DNA from: Altererythrobacter xiamenensis
GTDB lineage: Bacteria; Pseudomonadota; Alphaproteobacteria; Sphingomonadales; Sphingomonadaceae
Length of the DNA: 64,000 nt
NCBI RefSeq assembly: GCF_900177715.1
Contig: NZ_FXWG01000001.1
Location: forward strand, 869,501-933,500
Direction: 5' to 3'
A program made the translations under genes and the position numbers. The notes beneath the pieces are model-generated. The model had not been told where the DNA came from and made no database searches. It saw only the letters and a list, made by a program, of their open reading frames with translations. This document shows positions 50,614 through 60,584 of the stretch, piece after piece. Numbering within the stretch: position 1 is the stretch's first letter; each line of letters starts with the position of its first letter.

Positions 50614-53155
50614 TCAGAACTTGGTTCTGACCGTCAGACCGTAGCTCCGCGGCTCCTGGATGAAGGCCGAACGCGAGCCGGAACGAAGCACAGTGTTGAA
50701 GGTAACGCCGCGCGTGATCTCGTTGGTGAGGTTGGTACCCCACGCTTCGATCGTCCAAGCCTCGTCGATATCGCCGAAGCCGATCCGCGCGTTGATCTTC
50801 ACATTGCCGTCCTGCTGATCGAACGGGACAGGGATCCGTGCCGCCAGGTTCGCAGGATCGAAAGCTTGTGTCGACGTGCGCCGATCGCTTTCCATCCGGA
50901 TCTGGCTGTTCATGAAGAAGCGGAAATTGTTACGGACCTCACGCTCGTAAAGCCCGCCGAGGATACCGACGAACTCGGGCGCATTGGTCAGCGAAATGCC
51001 GCAAAGTGCCAGCACGTTCGGCGCTGTCTGCGTGCCCGCGCAATCTTCTGGATATTCGGCATCGGTGTAAGTGACGCCCAAATTGAAGGTGAAGTTGTCG
51101 TTCGGCCGAATGGTCGACTCAAGTTCGAGACCCTGGGTGTTCGCCTTGGGCACGTTGAAGGTCTGGAACTGCGCTCCGGTGAACTCCAGAACCTGGAAGT
51201 TGGTGAACTCCTCGCGGAATGCCGCCAGGTTCAGCACAACGGCGTTGTCCAGCAGTCGCGCCTTCATGCCGATTTCGTAGGCATCCACCTCCTCCGAAAG
51301 GAAGCGCGGATCCGCGCCACCCGCCGCAGCGGTCGAATCGAGGTTGAAACCGCCCGATTTGTAGCCGTGCGTAAAGCTGGCGTAGACGTTGATCGGAGCG
51401 GCAAACTCGTAGCCGAGCTTGACCGTGTAGATCAGCTCGTCATCCTTGAACTCGTCCGAGAAAGTCCGCGGGAGCGGGAAGACCGCTGCCGCCGGCAGGT
51501 CGGCCGGTGCAGTAAAGGCAAAACAGCCGGTCCCGAATACAGTGTTGATGAAAGGCGCTGGAACATTGCCGGCACCAATCGAACCGAGGATTGCCGGGCA
51601 CAGGGTATTGGTGTTGTTGCCCTGGGCAAACGAGCCGTCCTTGCTTTCGTCCGACCAGCGCAAGCCGACGGTGAAATCCAGACTATCCGTGATCTCCAAC
51701 GTATTGTGCGTGAAGATCGACCAGCTCTTGCTGCTCTGCGAATAAAGGTTCGTGTTGGTGGTTCCGGCCGGATCAATGCCTCCAGAGAAAACCGTCAGAG
51801 GGTTGGCTCCAAGGAAGAGAGGACTTCCGGGGGTAATGGTCGCACCCCCGGTCGCACCCGCAAACAGGGCACCGATAAGCTCGCCATAATCTTCACCCAG
51901 CGCGAACGACGCAGCCTGGTTGATGTCCTCGTCCGAATAATAACCGCCGACCAGCCAGCTCAGGCGGCCACCCCAGGCTTCACCCTGCAGGCGAAGTTCG
52001 TGGGTCATCGTCTTGATGTCGGTCTGGTTGCCCGTCACATTGAAAACATCGAGACCCGAGAAATCGGAATCGTAAGCCTCGAAAGAATCGAACTCACGAT
52101 AGGAGCCGACGTAGATCAGGTCGGCATTCGCCCCGACAGGGATCTCGATCTCTCCGGTAATACCCCAGTTCTTCACGTCGGTGACCGGTTCGAAGTTGAC
52201 CGTCGCTATGCGGCTGTCGGCAGCTGCCTGCGCTCTGATCGTGTCGAACGGATTGACTGCGACTTCGGGACCCGACATGCCGCCACGTGCGCCAAGGCCT
52301 ACTGCAGCGAAAAGACCTGCCGTTTCGACAGGTGACTGCAGCACCTCGAGCGCGGCACCGAACGGAGCGTCACTTTTTGCATAATCGGCGATGATCCTGC
52401 CGCGGATACCGCCTTCGGTCTCCCAACCGACCTGACCGCGCAGCAGGTACTGATCGGCTGCATTCGATTCGCCGACTTCCTGTCCGTCGGCGTTGAGCAG
52501 CGTGTAGTAACCGTCACGCTCGCGATAGGCACCTGTCAGGCGAACAGCCAGCGTATCCTGAATGACCGGAGCGTTGACCGCGCCCTGAACGCTGATGAGA
52601 TCGCGGTTGCCATAAGTTGCGTTGGCAAAACCGCCGACATTCGCTGAGATCGGGTCGCCTGTTGGTGATGTTGAGCGCGCCGGCAGATGTGTTGCGGCCG
52701 AACAGCGTGCCTTGCGGACCACGAAGAACCTCGACCCGCTCAACGTCGACGAACTCCGACAGTGCGACGCCCGGACGGGACTGATACGCACCATCGATGA
52801 AGATGCCGACCGCGCTTTCGAAACCGATGTTGTTCGACGTCGTGCCGACACCGCGAATACGCAGCACGACCGAGCCGGATGCGAGCTGGGCATTCGAAGT
52901 CGAGAAACTGGGGGAGACCTGAGTAATCTCTTGCACGTTGACCACGCCCTGCCGCTCTAGCTGCGCCGGGCTGACGGCAGTCACCGCGATGGGGATGTCC
53001 TGCACGTTTTCGGCACGGCGCGTCGCGGTCACGATGATGACATTGTCATCGACCGCGGGAGACTGTGCCTCGGCTTCTTCCTGAGCAAAAACGGGGGTCG
53101 CGAGACTGGTGCTGACAAGCAAACCAGCCGCATAGGACGCAAACTTACGATTCAT
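50614..53155 (-). pseudogene. TonB-dependent receptor gene broken by a +1 frameshift
   Basis: The gene starts at ATG 53155 (MNRKFASYAAGLLV, GGAGAGG upstream). It has a signal peptide, plug start NVIIVTATRRAENVQDIPIA and VEVLRGPQGTLFGRNTSAGA, then breaks off in ALNITNRRPDLSE. The next frame resumes at once with GDPISANVGGFANATYGNRD and continues through the whole barrel to PRSYGLTVRTKF at 50614. Removing one base around 52662 (TT in CTGTTGG) restores ALNITTGDPISANVGGFANA-type sequence. All other parts are intact, so this is either a recent inactivation or a base-call error. If functional it would be a receptor of about 845 residues. Confidence 0.85.
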
Positions 53156-53282
53156 AAGGTTCCTCTCCAACCTGATGTTATTTTGTAACGCTCTCTTACC
53201 AGTTTGTGGATTCTTTGAACAAGTGCGTAGAAAACACTGCCGGTTCAGCGGTGCAAAATTATCACAGGAGGAGTTAACAAGG

Positions 53283-55310
53283 CTAAAAGCCGTAGCGGAA
53301 CCCTGCCCAGACGGTCCTGGGAACGCCCAGATCGATCGAACCTCCGGAGTTGCGCGTGACGATCCGCTCGTCGGTCAGGTTCTCTCCGCGCAGCACCAGC
53401 TTGAGCGAACCCGCGAGAGGAATACTGGCAAATGCGCCGATGGTCGTGGCCGCAGGCAAGACATCGGTCTGCTGGTCGTCCTCGAACTGCGATGAGACAT
53501 GGCGCAGTGTCGCTGCGAGCTCGGAGCCGCCCTGCGAGGTCCAGCCAAGCCGAGCCGAGGCCGCGAAGCGCGGCGTCTGAGGGGGCCGGTTGCCGTCGAG
53601 TGTGGCAGATGGCCCTTCGCCATCGATCGTCGCATCGGTGTAGCTGATCGACCCGTCAAAGCGGAACTGCCCCCTGGTGATCCCGAGGTTGCCCTCGACC
53701 CCCTGCGCATCGATCGCCGGCAGGTTCTGTCGCTGACGCAGATTGGGCGCAAGCGTGACATTGGCGATGGCATTCTTGACCCTGTTGTCGAATGCGGTGA
53801 GCGAAAGTTCGACATTACGCGAAGGCGTATAATCGAAACCGACTTCGAAGCCTTCCAGCCGCTCGTTCTCGAGCGCAGCATTCGCTTCGGTCACGACCGG
53901 GAAGACGACAAACGGACGGTAGAGTTCGTTGAGCGTGGGCAGGCGAAGGCCGGTATATGCGGCTGCCCGCACCCGCAAGCCGCGCGCCGCATCCACGGCA
54001 GCACCGGCTCGCCAGCTGAGCGACCAGTCGCTGCGGTCGGGAGCACGCGTTTCGCTGAGCAGCGCCCCGCTGTCGTCAACCGCGCGGTAGAAGCCGTCCG
54101 AGATCACCGTCCGGTCGGCTCGCAAGCCTCCGGTCAGCGTCAGCGGGCCGAACCACCAGTCATCCTCGACAAACAGTCCGAGATCGGAGTTGGTGCCACC
54201 GGCCCGGCGCCGTTCCGTGAGGTTGCCACTGAAGGCGCTGTATGCCTCTTCCTGTAATTCGCCGTTCGACCTTCGATAGTCTATTCCGAGGCGCAAGGTA
54301 TGCGCATCACCCACCGGCGGACGGATTTCGAGCTTGCCGCCAAGCCCCGTCGACGGATTATTGCGTTGATCGAGCACTCGCACGAAGCGGGTCGAGCTGA
54401 TCACGACATTGGAGAAATTGCGCGCCTGCACGTAAGCGAGCGCATCGAACTGCCACTCGCCACGCCCGACGATACGCAGGCTCGCATCCTGACCCTCGCT
54501 CGAAGAATCCGCACCGTCGAAACGCAAGGTCCGATCGTCGCGGAATACCAGCGCGCGCGCCTGTAATTCGATATCGCCGGAAACCGGCGCGACGCCTCGC
54601 AGCCCGACCGACCCGCTGTCGAAAGCTGCCCGGGCGCTTGCCGGGACGCGCTGGTCCGTAGGCGTGGTGTAGAAACCCTGTCCGCGGTCCCAGCGCGCAC
54701 TGACAACGCCGAACCCGGCACCGAGCTTGCTCGACAGGGAGGCGCTGGCCTCGGTTTCTTCGCGGTCGTTGACGAGAAGGCTCGCCTGGACCGGACCGAG
54801 CGTGGCAGCCGACGCGCTTTCGAGTTCGATCGTCCCCGCGAGCGCTCCCGCACCGAAAGGTCCAGAGCCACCGCCCCGGGTCACGCGGATATAGTCCAGT
54901 TGTTCGGGCGAAATGGCGCTCAGCGGGATATAGCCGAAAAACGGATCGGCCATCGGCACGCCGTCGAGCAGCACAAGCGCCCGACTGGTTGCGTTTCCAC
55001 CCAGCGCACGCAACGTCACTCCTTGCGCGCTCGGGTTGGATGAGCGGCTGTCGGAACGGCGGAATTGCTGGAAGCCAGCGGTGGTGGATAGCACATCCTC
55101 GATCCGGCCCGAGGTCGTGGAAACGATCTCCTCGCGCGTGATCTCGCTTGCCGCATAGGCAAGCGTCGAGAGCGGCGCCTCCAGTCCCTGACCCGTCACG
55201 ACGATTTCGATCGTCTCGTCCTCGTTGTTTTCAACCGGCGTTTGAGCGGCAACAAGTGACGGAAATGAAACCGCAAAAAAGGTAGCGGAAGTTAGTATAT
55301 GAAAGCGCAT
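53283..55310 (-). CDS. TonB-dependent outer-membrane receptor (BtuB/Cir-like, 675 aa)
   Basis: Signal peptide (ATFFAVSFPSLVAAQ) is followed by a TonB-box-like DETIEIVVTGQGLEAPLSTL. The plug includes TLRALGGNATSRALVLLDGVP and IRVTRGGGSGPFGAGALAGT, the compact cobalamin/siderophore-type receptor pattern. The barrel ends RTVWAGFRYGF with a terminal Phe. It differs from the three larger receptors and may import vitamin B12, a metal chelate or similar. It is divergent from the flavin monooxygenase gene. Confidence 0.93.
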   Translation of the reverse strand: MRFHILTSATFFAVSFPSLVAAQTPVENNEDETIEIVVTGQGLEAPLSTLAYAASEITREEIVSTTSGRIEDVLSTTAGFQQFRRSDSRSSNPSAQGVTLRALGGNATSRALVLLDGVPMADPFFGYIPLSAISPEQLDYIRVTRGGGSGPFGAGALAGTIELESASAATLGPVQASLLVNDREETEASASLSSKLGAGFGVVSARWDRGQGFYTTPTDQRVPASARAAFDSGSVGLRGVAPVSGDIELQARALVFRDDRTLRFDGADSSSEGQDASLRIVGRGEWQFDALAYVQARNFSNVVISSTRFVRVLDQRNNPSTGLGGKLEIRPPVGDAHTLRLGIDYRRSNGELQEEAYSAFSGNLTERRRAGGTNSDLGLFVEDDWWFGPLTLTGGLRADRTVISDGFYRAVDDSGALLSETRAPDRSDWSLSWRAGAAVDAARGLRVRAAAYTGLRLPTLNELYRPFVVFPVVTEANAALENERLEGFEVGFDYTPSRNVELSLTAFDNRVKNAIANVTLAPNLRQRQNLPAIDAQGVEGNLGITRGQFRFDGSISYTDATIDGEGPSATLDGNRPPQTPRFAASARLGWTSQGGSELAATLRHVSSQFEDDQQTDVLPAATTIGAFASIPLAGSLKLVLRGENLTDERIVTRNSGGSIDLGVPRTVWAGFRYGF

Positions 55311-55421
55311 GGTTGCGCGCCCTAGCCCATCCTCCCCTTTCAGTCAGTTGCAAAATGCTATCGGGACTCGCAATCAAGCCGCGCGTGTGCTTACATCCGC
55401 GTCATCAGGAGAGAGGCAACC

Positions 55422-56930
55422 ATGCTCGCAACACCACCAGACTTCGACGTGCTCATCGTAGGTGCCGGTATTTCCGGCATCGGAATGGCCGCACATATGG
55501 AGATGAAGGCTCCGCACCACAGCTACACAATCGTGGAGCGGCGCGAGCAGATTGGCGGCACATGGGACCTGTTCCGCTATCCCGGCATCCGCTCGGACAG
55601 CGACATGCACACCCTCGGTTTCGACTTCGAGCCGTGGAAGCATGAGAAGTCGATCGCCGACGGTCCTGCGATCCTCGATTATCTCAACCGCATTGCCGAC
55701 GAACGCGGTATCCGCGAGCACATCCGCTTCGGTCAGAAGGTCATCTCGGCCGACTTCCGCCCCGACGAGGCACGCTGGCATGTCACGACCGAGACCGATG
55801 ACGGGCAGCGCCATCTCGTCACGGCGAATTTCCTCTATCTCGGCTCGGGCTATTACGATTACGACGATCCCTATGACGCCGGCTTCGACTTCTCGGAGTT
55901 CGAGGGTGACGTAATCCATCCTCAGTTCTGGCCGGAAAACTATGACTATACCGGCAAGAAGGTCGTGGTGGTCGGTTCAGGCGCGACCGCTGTCACCATC
56001 GTGCCTTCGATGGCGGACAAAGCCGCGCATGTAACCATGCTCCAGCGCACGCCGACATGGATGTTCTCGCGCCCAGCCAAGGACAAGATCGCCAATTTCC
56101 TGCGCAAGATCCTGCCGGAAAAAGTCGCCTATGCGATCACCCGCTTCAAGAACATCAAGATGCAGGATTTCAGCTTCAAGATGGCTCGCAACAAGCCTGA
56201 GAAGGTGAAGGAAGGGCTGCACAAGCGTATCCGCAAGTCGATGGGTGAGAATTTCGATCTCACCGACTTCACCCCGCCCTACAACCCGTGGGAGCAGCGC
56301 CTGTGCCTCGTGCCGGACGACGACCTGTTCGAATCGATGAAATCGGGCAAGGCGAGTGTCGTCACCGGCCACATCGACAAGTTCGAGGCGAAGGGTGTGC
56401 GGCTCAAATCCGGCGAGCTTCTCGAAGCCGACATCATCATCACCGCGACCGGACTTTCTCTGGCCATAGCCGGCAAGATCGACGTCAGCGTTGCGGGCGA
56501 ACCTGTCCAGTTCAACGAGCGCTATTATTACAAGGGCTGCATGTTCTCGAACCTGCCCAACCTTGCGGTAGTGTTCGGTTATCTCAACGCCAGCTGGACG
56601 CTGCGCGCGGACATCAATTCCAATTTCATCTGCCGCGTGCTCAATCACATGCGCGAAACCGGGACCGATCTCGCCACTCCGGTTCTGACAGATGCGGAGC
56701 GCGCGAAGATCGTCGATGACGACCTGTTCGATTTCTCCTCCGGCTATATCCAGCGCGGCAAGTCGATCATGCCCAAGAGCGCGACGACTTATCCGTGGAG
56801 GCTCAACCAGGATTACATCTTCGACAAGAAGCAGCTGCGCGAAGGCGATGTCGATGACGGCCTGCTGACCTTCACCCGCGCCGGAGCCAATGCAATGGCG
56901 CCGGACGAACAGCTCGAGGCTGCCGAATAG
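55422..56930 (+). CDS. Flavin-dependent Baeyer-Villiger-type monooxygenase (EthA-like)
   Basis: The 502-residue protein has a FAD Rossmann motif GAGISG at 14-19. The exact BVMO fingerprint FxGxxxHxxxW occurs as FEGDVIHPQFWP at 160-171, and the NADPH Rossmann motif GSGATA at 185-190. It resembles the EthA branch that oxidises ketones and thioethers. The probable reaction is insertion of oxygen next to a carbonyl, giving esters or lactones that a hydrolase such as the 34704 product could open (inference). GGAGAGAGG precedes ATG 55422. Confidence 0.93.
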   Translation: MLATPPDFDVLIVGAGISGIGMAAHMEMKAPHHSYTIVERREQIGGTWDLFRYPGIRSDSDMHTLGFDFEPWKHEKSIADGPAILDYLNRIADERGIREHIRFGQKVISADFRPDEARWHVTTETDDGQRHLVTANFLYLGSGYYDYDDPYDAGFDFSEFEGDVIHPQFWPENYDYTGKKVVVVGSGATAVTIVPSMADKAAHVTMLQRTPTWMFSRPAKDKIANFLRKILPEKVAYAITRFKNIKMQDFSFKMARNKPEKVKEGLHKRIRKSMGENFDLTDFTPPYNPWEQRLCLVPDDDLFESMKSGKASVVTGHIDKFEAKGVRLKSGELLEADIIITATGLSLAIAGKIDVSVAGEPVQFNERYYYKGCMFSNLPNLAVVFGYLNASWTLRADINSNFICRVLNHMRETGTDLATPVLTDAERAKIVDDDLFDFSSGYIQRGKSIMPKSATTYPWRLNQDYIFDKKQLREGDVDDGLLTFTRAGANAMAPDEQLEAAE

Positions 56931-56969
56931 GGTTCACCTCTCACGCGGTATCGCCTAACGCTGCATCCC

Positions 56970-57731
56970 ATGAGCGCTAGCGAGAAGATCTGGACCGCAG
57001 GGCTCGTCATCATCGGTGACGAGATCCTGTCCGGCCGAACCCATGACAAGAATATCGCGCAGGTCGCGAGCTGGCTTCAGGTGCAGGGCATTCGCCTTGC
57101 CGAAGTGCGTGTGGTTCCCGACGTACAGGAAAAGATCGTCGAAGCGGTCAATGCCCTGCGCGCCGACAACGATTATCTCTTCACCACCGGCGGCATCGGT
57201 CCGACGCATGACGATATTACCGTCGACGCCGTGGCCGAGGCATTGGGTGTCGAGGTCGTCATCCACCCCACCGCGCGCGGAATTCTCGAGAAATACTATG
57301 CCGACAAGGGCGGCCTCAACGAAGGCCGACTGCGCATGGCCCGCGTGCCCGAAGGCGCCGATCTCATCCCCAACCGCATGTCCGGGGCGCCCGGTATCAG
57401 GCTCGGCAATGTGGTGCTGATGGCAGGTGTGCCGCATATCACGGCAGGCATGCTCGACGCGCTGACAGGCGAGCTCGAAGGCGGCGCCCCGCTGATTACC
57501 GAAACGATCGGCTGCTGGGTTGCCGAAAGCGAGGTCGCCAACATCCTGCGCGAGGCAGAACAAGCCCACGAAAACTGCCAGATCGGCAGCTACCCCTTCT
57601 TCCGCGAAGGGCGCGTCGGTGCCAATTTCGTCATCCGCTCCACGAGCAAGGATGATCTGCAGAGCTGCATCGATACGCTTTGCGACGGACTGTCGACCGC
57701 AGGCTACGACTTTACTCCGGGCGGGATCTGA
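56970..57731 (+). CDS. CinA/MoeA-like molybdopterin-binding domain protein
   Basis: The 253-residue protein consists of the MoCF-type domain alone: AGLVIIGDEILSGRTHDKNI, YLFTTGGIGPTHDDITVDAV and GAPGIRLGNVVLMAGVPHI. It matches the N-terminal half of CinA (competence/damage-inducible protein A) without the C-terminal deamidase domain. In bacteria such proteins take part in NMN or pyrophosphate metabolism; the role is not certain. It is in line with the deacetylase gene (60 bp gap). Confidence 0.9.
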   Translation: MSASEKIWTAGLVIIGDEILSGRTHDKNIAQVASWLQVQGIRLAEVRVVPDVQEKIVEAVNALRADNDYLFTTGGIGPTHDDITVDAVAEALGVEVVIHPTARGILEKYYADKGGLNEGRLRMARVPEGADLIPNRMSGAPGIRLGNVVLMAGVPHITAGMLDALTGELEGGAPLITETIGCWVAESEVANILREAEQAHENCQIGSYPFFREGRVGANFVIRSTSKDDLQSCIDTLCDGLSTAGYDFTPGGI

Positions 57732-57791
57732 CCCCCCCGCGCCCCTTCCAAAACGCTGCCTTAACCATTCCCCGCTAGTGTCGCGCGCGGG

Positions 57792-58766
57792 ATGACCAGC
57801 GTATTCATAACCATCGATACCGAGTATTCCTCGGGCCTGGTGACCGGCACAGGGCCGGCCGACCGCGCGGAGAATTACGCGCGCTCGATCGCCTGCCTTA
57901 CGCCGGACGGCCCGGCGGGGATCACCCACAAGCTCGAACTGCTCGAACAATACGATCAGAGAGCCGTTTTCTTCGTCGATCCCATGCCGGCGCTGGTCTG
58001 GGGCGTGGCATCGATCGAGGACATCGTCGCGCCAATCCTCGATGCAGGCCAGGACATCCAGCTGCACTGCCATACAGAATGGCTCGAACTTGCCGGTAAC
58101 GCCAATCCGCTTGGGGCGAAGACCGGTCACAACATCAAGGATTTCACCTTCGATGAGCAATGCCGGCTGCTCGACTATGCGCGTGAAACTCTCATCGCCG
58201 CCGGCGCACCCCCGCCTGTCGCCTTCCGCGCGGGCAATTACGGCGCAAATGACGACACGCTCCGAGCGCTCGCCGAGCTCGGCATTCGCTATGACACCAG
58301 CCACTGCCCCGGCATCCAGGATGGGTATTGCGAGATCTCTCTGGGCGCCGACGACCATGAGCCGGTGCTCTATCATGGCGTGATCGAGGTTCCGGTCGGC
58401 AGCATCGGCGCACTGGGCGGTGGTCAGCGACATGCGCAGATTACAGCGCTGTCCTTGAAGGAGATGAATGCGGCAATCCGCCATGCCCGCGATATCGACC
58501 GTTCTACTTTCACGCTCGTCTCGCACAGCTTCGAACTCATCAACCGGCGCAAGCTGGCAGTGAACAAGATCGTGCGGAACCGCTTCGAGAAGCTGTGCTC
58601 AAGCCTCTCCACCATGCGCAATGTGACAACGGGCAATTACCGCGATGCGCCGCCGCAGCTTCCGTCCGATTCCTCCAACGTCGAACCTCTTCCGGCAAGT
58701 CCCATCCGGACGAGTCTCCGCGTCGCCGAGCAGATTGTCTCGAACACGCTCTACGGCGCGCTTTGA
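57792..58766 (+). CDS. Polysaccharide deacetylase family (NodB-like) protein
   Basis: The 324-residue protein starts at ATG 57792 (MTSVFITIDTEYSSG). A metal-binding Asp in IDTEYS and HCHTEW (about 93-98) match the NodB D and H-x3-H-type sites. FRAGNYGANDDTLRALAELG then YDTSH are further family motifs, and SFELINRRKLAVN is near the end. No signal peptide is seen. It is likely to act in surface polysaccharide or glycolipid processing together with the overlapping FemAB-like acyltransferase. Confidence 0.87.
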   Translation: MTSVFITIDTEYSSGLVTGTGPADRAENYARSIACLTPDGPAGITHKLELLEQYDQRAVFFVDPMPALVWGVASIEDIVAPILDAGQDIQLHCHTEWLELAGNANPLGAKTGHNIKDFTFDEQCRLLDYARETLIAAGAPPPVAFRAGNYGANDDTLRALAELGIRYDTSHCPGIQDGYCEISLGADDHEPVLYHGVIEVPVGSIGALGGGQRHAQITALSLKEMNAAIRHARDIDRSTFTLVSHSFELINRRKLAVNKIVRNRFEKLCSSLSTMRNVTTGNYRDAPPQLPSDSSNVEPLPASPIRTSLRVAEQIVSNTLYGAL

Positions 58767-58777
58767 GAGGCATCGAC

Positions 58778-59692
58778 GTGAGCGAAGACCGCACCTCGAT
58801 CGACTTCACCATCGGGTCGCGGCGGCTGCTCGCCGTGCCGCGCAACCTTGCGACGGTGAAGTTCTCGCTTGAGGACATTCTCGCGGGATCGCTGCCTGCA
58901 ATGGGGGATAGCGAAACGGCTGCCGATGGCCTGCGTGTGCTGTCCGTACCGCGAGAACATATCGACGCATTGCTGGGCAGCTTTCCGGATCACCTCGCTG
59001 GCGGGCGGCAGGATTATCCGCGGCACTATATCGATATGGCGGGAAGCTATGAGGACTACCTCGCGCGCTTTTCAGGCAAGACGCGTTCGACGCTTAAGCG
59101 CAAGCAGCGCAAGCTCGCCAAGGAATGCGGCGGCGGATACGAAGTGACCGAGCACCGCACACCGGCTGAACTTGAAGCCTTTCTCGACGCGGCTATCCCG
59201 CTATCGGCCAAGACTTACCAGGCACGCTTGCTCGACGCGGGGCTTCCGGAAACGCCCGAAGCGCGCCAATCCATGCTGGCAAAGGCGGAGCGCGGCGAGA
59301 TGCGCTGCTACTTGCTTTGCGCTGGCGAAAAGCCAATCGCCTATCTGACCCTGCCTGTCGAAGGGCAGACGCTGGTATATGCCTATCTCGGCTACGATCC
59401 CGAATGGGCGCGACTATCGCCCGGCACGGTACTGCAGATGGAGGCGCTCGAACGCCTCTTTGCAGAGAACCGCTTCCGCTATTTCGACTTCACCGAGGGC
59501 GACGGAGGTCACAAGGCCATGTTCGGAACGGATAGCGTGGAATGCGCCAGTTTCGTTCTGCTGCGCAAGACGATCGCCAACCGCACCCTGCTCGGCGCGC
59601 GCGAGGCCTTCGACGCGGCGGTATCGGGAGCGAGAACACTGGCCGAAAAGAGCGGCGCACTTTCACGCGTGCGCGGCCTGCTGCGCGCCTGA
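58778..59692 (+). CDS. FemAB/BioF2-like GNAT acyltransferase
   Basis: The protein has about 304 residues from GTG 58778 (VSEDRTSIDFTIG) with AGAGG 7 bases upstream; TTG 58763, overlapping the deacetylase stop, is an alternative. It has YEDYLARFSGKTRSTLKRKQ, the CelD/BioF2-type core, then GEMRCYLLCAGEKPIAYLTL, YLGYDPEWARLSPGTVLQME and FRYFDFTEGDGGHKAMFGTD. This is the pattern of acyltransferases linked to exopolysaccharide synthesis. It is coupled to the deacetylase gene. Confidence 0.88.
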   Translation: MSEDRTSIDFTIGSRRLLAVPRNLATVKFSLEDILAGSLPAMGDSETAADGLRVLSVPREHIDALLGSFPDHLAGGRQDYPRHYIDMAGSYEDYLARFSGKTRSTLKRKQRKLAKECGGGYEVTEHRTPAELEAFLDAAIPLSAKTYQARLLDAGLPETPEARQSMLAKAERGEMRCYLLCAGEKPIAYLTLPVEGQTLVYAYLGYDPEWARLSPGTVLQMEALERLFAENRFRYFDFTEGDGGHKAMFGTDSVECASFVLLRKTIANRTLLGAREAFDAAVSGARTLAEKSGALSRVRGLLRA

Positions 59693-59710
59693 TCGTTCCG
59701 GGAAATGAGA

Positions 59711-59736
59711 AAGGGCCGAGGTTTCCCCCGGCCCTT
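59711..59736. terminator. Terminator-like hairpin after the acyltransferase gene
   Basis: AAGGGCCG at 59711-59718 pairs with CGGCCCTT at 59729-59736. The following TACG lacks a T-tract, so termination is probable but not standard. Confidence 0.5.
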
Positions 59737-59783
59737 ACGTCACCCACATTGCTGTAGGAAAATCAAATTTGCCCGGTGCCAAT

Positions 59784-59876
59784 CGAAGCCTTTGGCTTCG
59801 CAAGCCCGACGGGCGCCCGCAGCGATGCGACCTTCAGGTCGCATGAGCGAGGAAGGGAGGATACGGATGCATCCTC
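59784..59876. repeat. Row of small palindromes between the acyltransferase gene and rplA
   Basis: In order: CGAAGCC-TTT-GGCTTCG (59784-59800), GCCCG-A-CGGGC (59804-59814), ATGCGACCT-TC-AGGTCGCAT (59825-59844) and GAGGAT...ATCCTC (59857-59876). Four stem-loops in 93 bases immediately downstream of rplA look like a mosaic REP-type element or a cluster of RNA 3'-end structures. Confidence 0.7.
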
Positions 59877-59887
59877 GCCCCTGATAA

Positions 59888-60580
59888 TTACGCGCCTTCC
59901 ACCTCGGCGAGATCGACCTTGAGGCCCGGGCCCATCGTCGAGGTCAGCGAGACCTTCTTGACGTATTTGCCCTTGGCACCCGAAGGCTTCGCCTTGACGA
60001 TCGCGTCGGTCAGAGCCTTGAAGTTCGCCTTCAGGTCTTCGTCCTTGAACGACAGCTTGCCGATGCCGGAGTGGATGATGCCCATCTTCTCGACGCGGAA
60101 TTCGACCTGGCCGCCCTTGGCGTCCTTCACGGCCTGTTCCACGTTCGGAGTGACAGTGCCGAGCTTCGGGTTCGGCATCAGGCCCTTGGGACCCAGCACC
60201 TTGCCGAGACGGCCGACGACACCCATCATGTCCGGCGTGGCGATCACGCGGTCATAATCGAGATTGCCGTTCTGCATGTCTTCCATCAGGTCTTCGGCGC
60301 CAACCTTGTCGGCACCGGCGGCCAGAGCCTTGTCGGCATTGTCACCCTTGGCGAAGACGGCAACCTTGACATCCTTGCCCGTGCCCGAAGGCAGCGAAAC
60401 CATGCCGCGGACCATCTGGTCGGCGTGGCGCGGATCGACGCCGAGGTTGATCGCGATTTCAACGGTTTCGTCGAACTTCGCCTTGTGCTCACGGAGCACC
60501 TTGATCGCTTCATCGACGGTGTAGAGCTTCTCGTTGTCGAGCTCTGCAACGGTCTTCTGCTTCTTGGTCTGCTTAGCCAT
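59888..60580 (-). CDS. rplA: 50S ribosomal protein L1
   Basis: The 230-residue protein ([20 protein letters not shown]) has L1 signatures [60 protein letters not shown] and [20 protein letters not shown]. It binds 23S rRNA at the stalk by the E site and in many bacteria represses its own operon. It follows rplK by 4 bases. rplJ and rplL do not follow. Confidence 0.98.
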   Translation of the reverse strand: MAKQTKKQKTVAELDNEKLYTVDEAIKVLREHKAKFDETVEIAINLGVDPRHADQMVRGMVSLPSGTGKDVKVAVFAKGDNADKALAAGADKVGAEDLMEDMQNGNLDYDRVIATPDMMGVVGRLGKVLGPKGLMPNPKLGTVTPNVEQAVKDAKGGQVEFRVEKMGIIHSGIGKLSFKDEDLKANFKALTDAIVKAKPSGAKGKYVKKVSLTSTMGPGLKVDLAEVEGA

Positions 60581-60584
60581 CAGA

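Noticed and set aside
50590-52335. 581-codon plus-strand open frame opposite the TonB receptor
   Set aside because: It is an antisense shadow of the barrel region; the receptor on the other strand has signal peptide, plug and terminal Phe.
56955-58526. 523-codon minus-strand open frame opposite the CinA-like and deacetylase genes
   Set aside because: It crosses two genes with clear motifs on the plus strand and has no recognisable domain.
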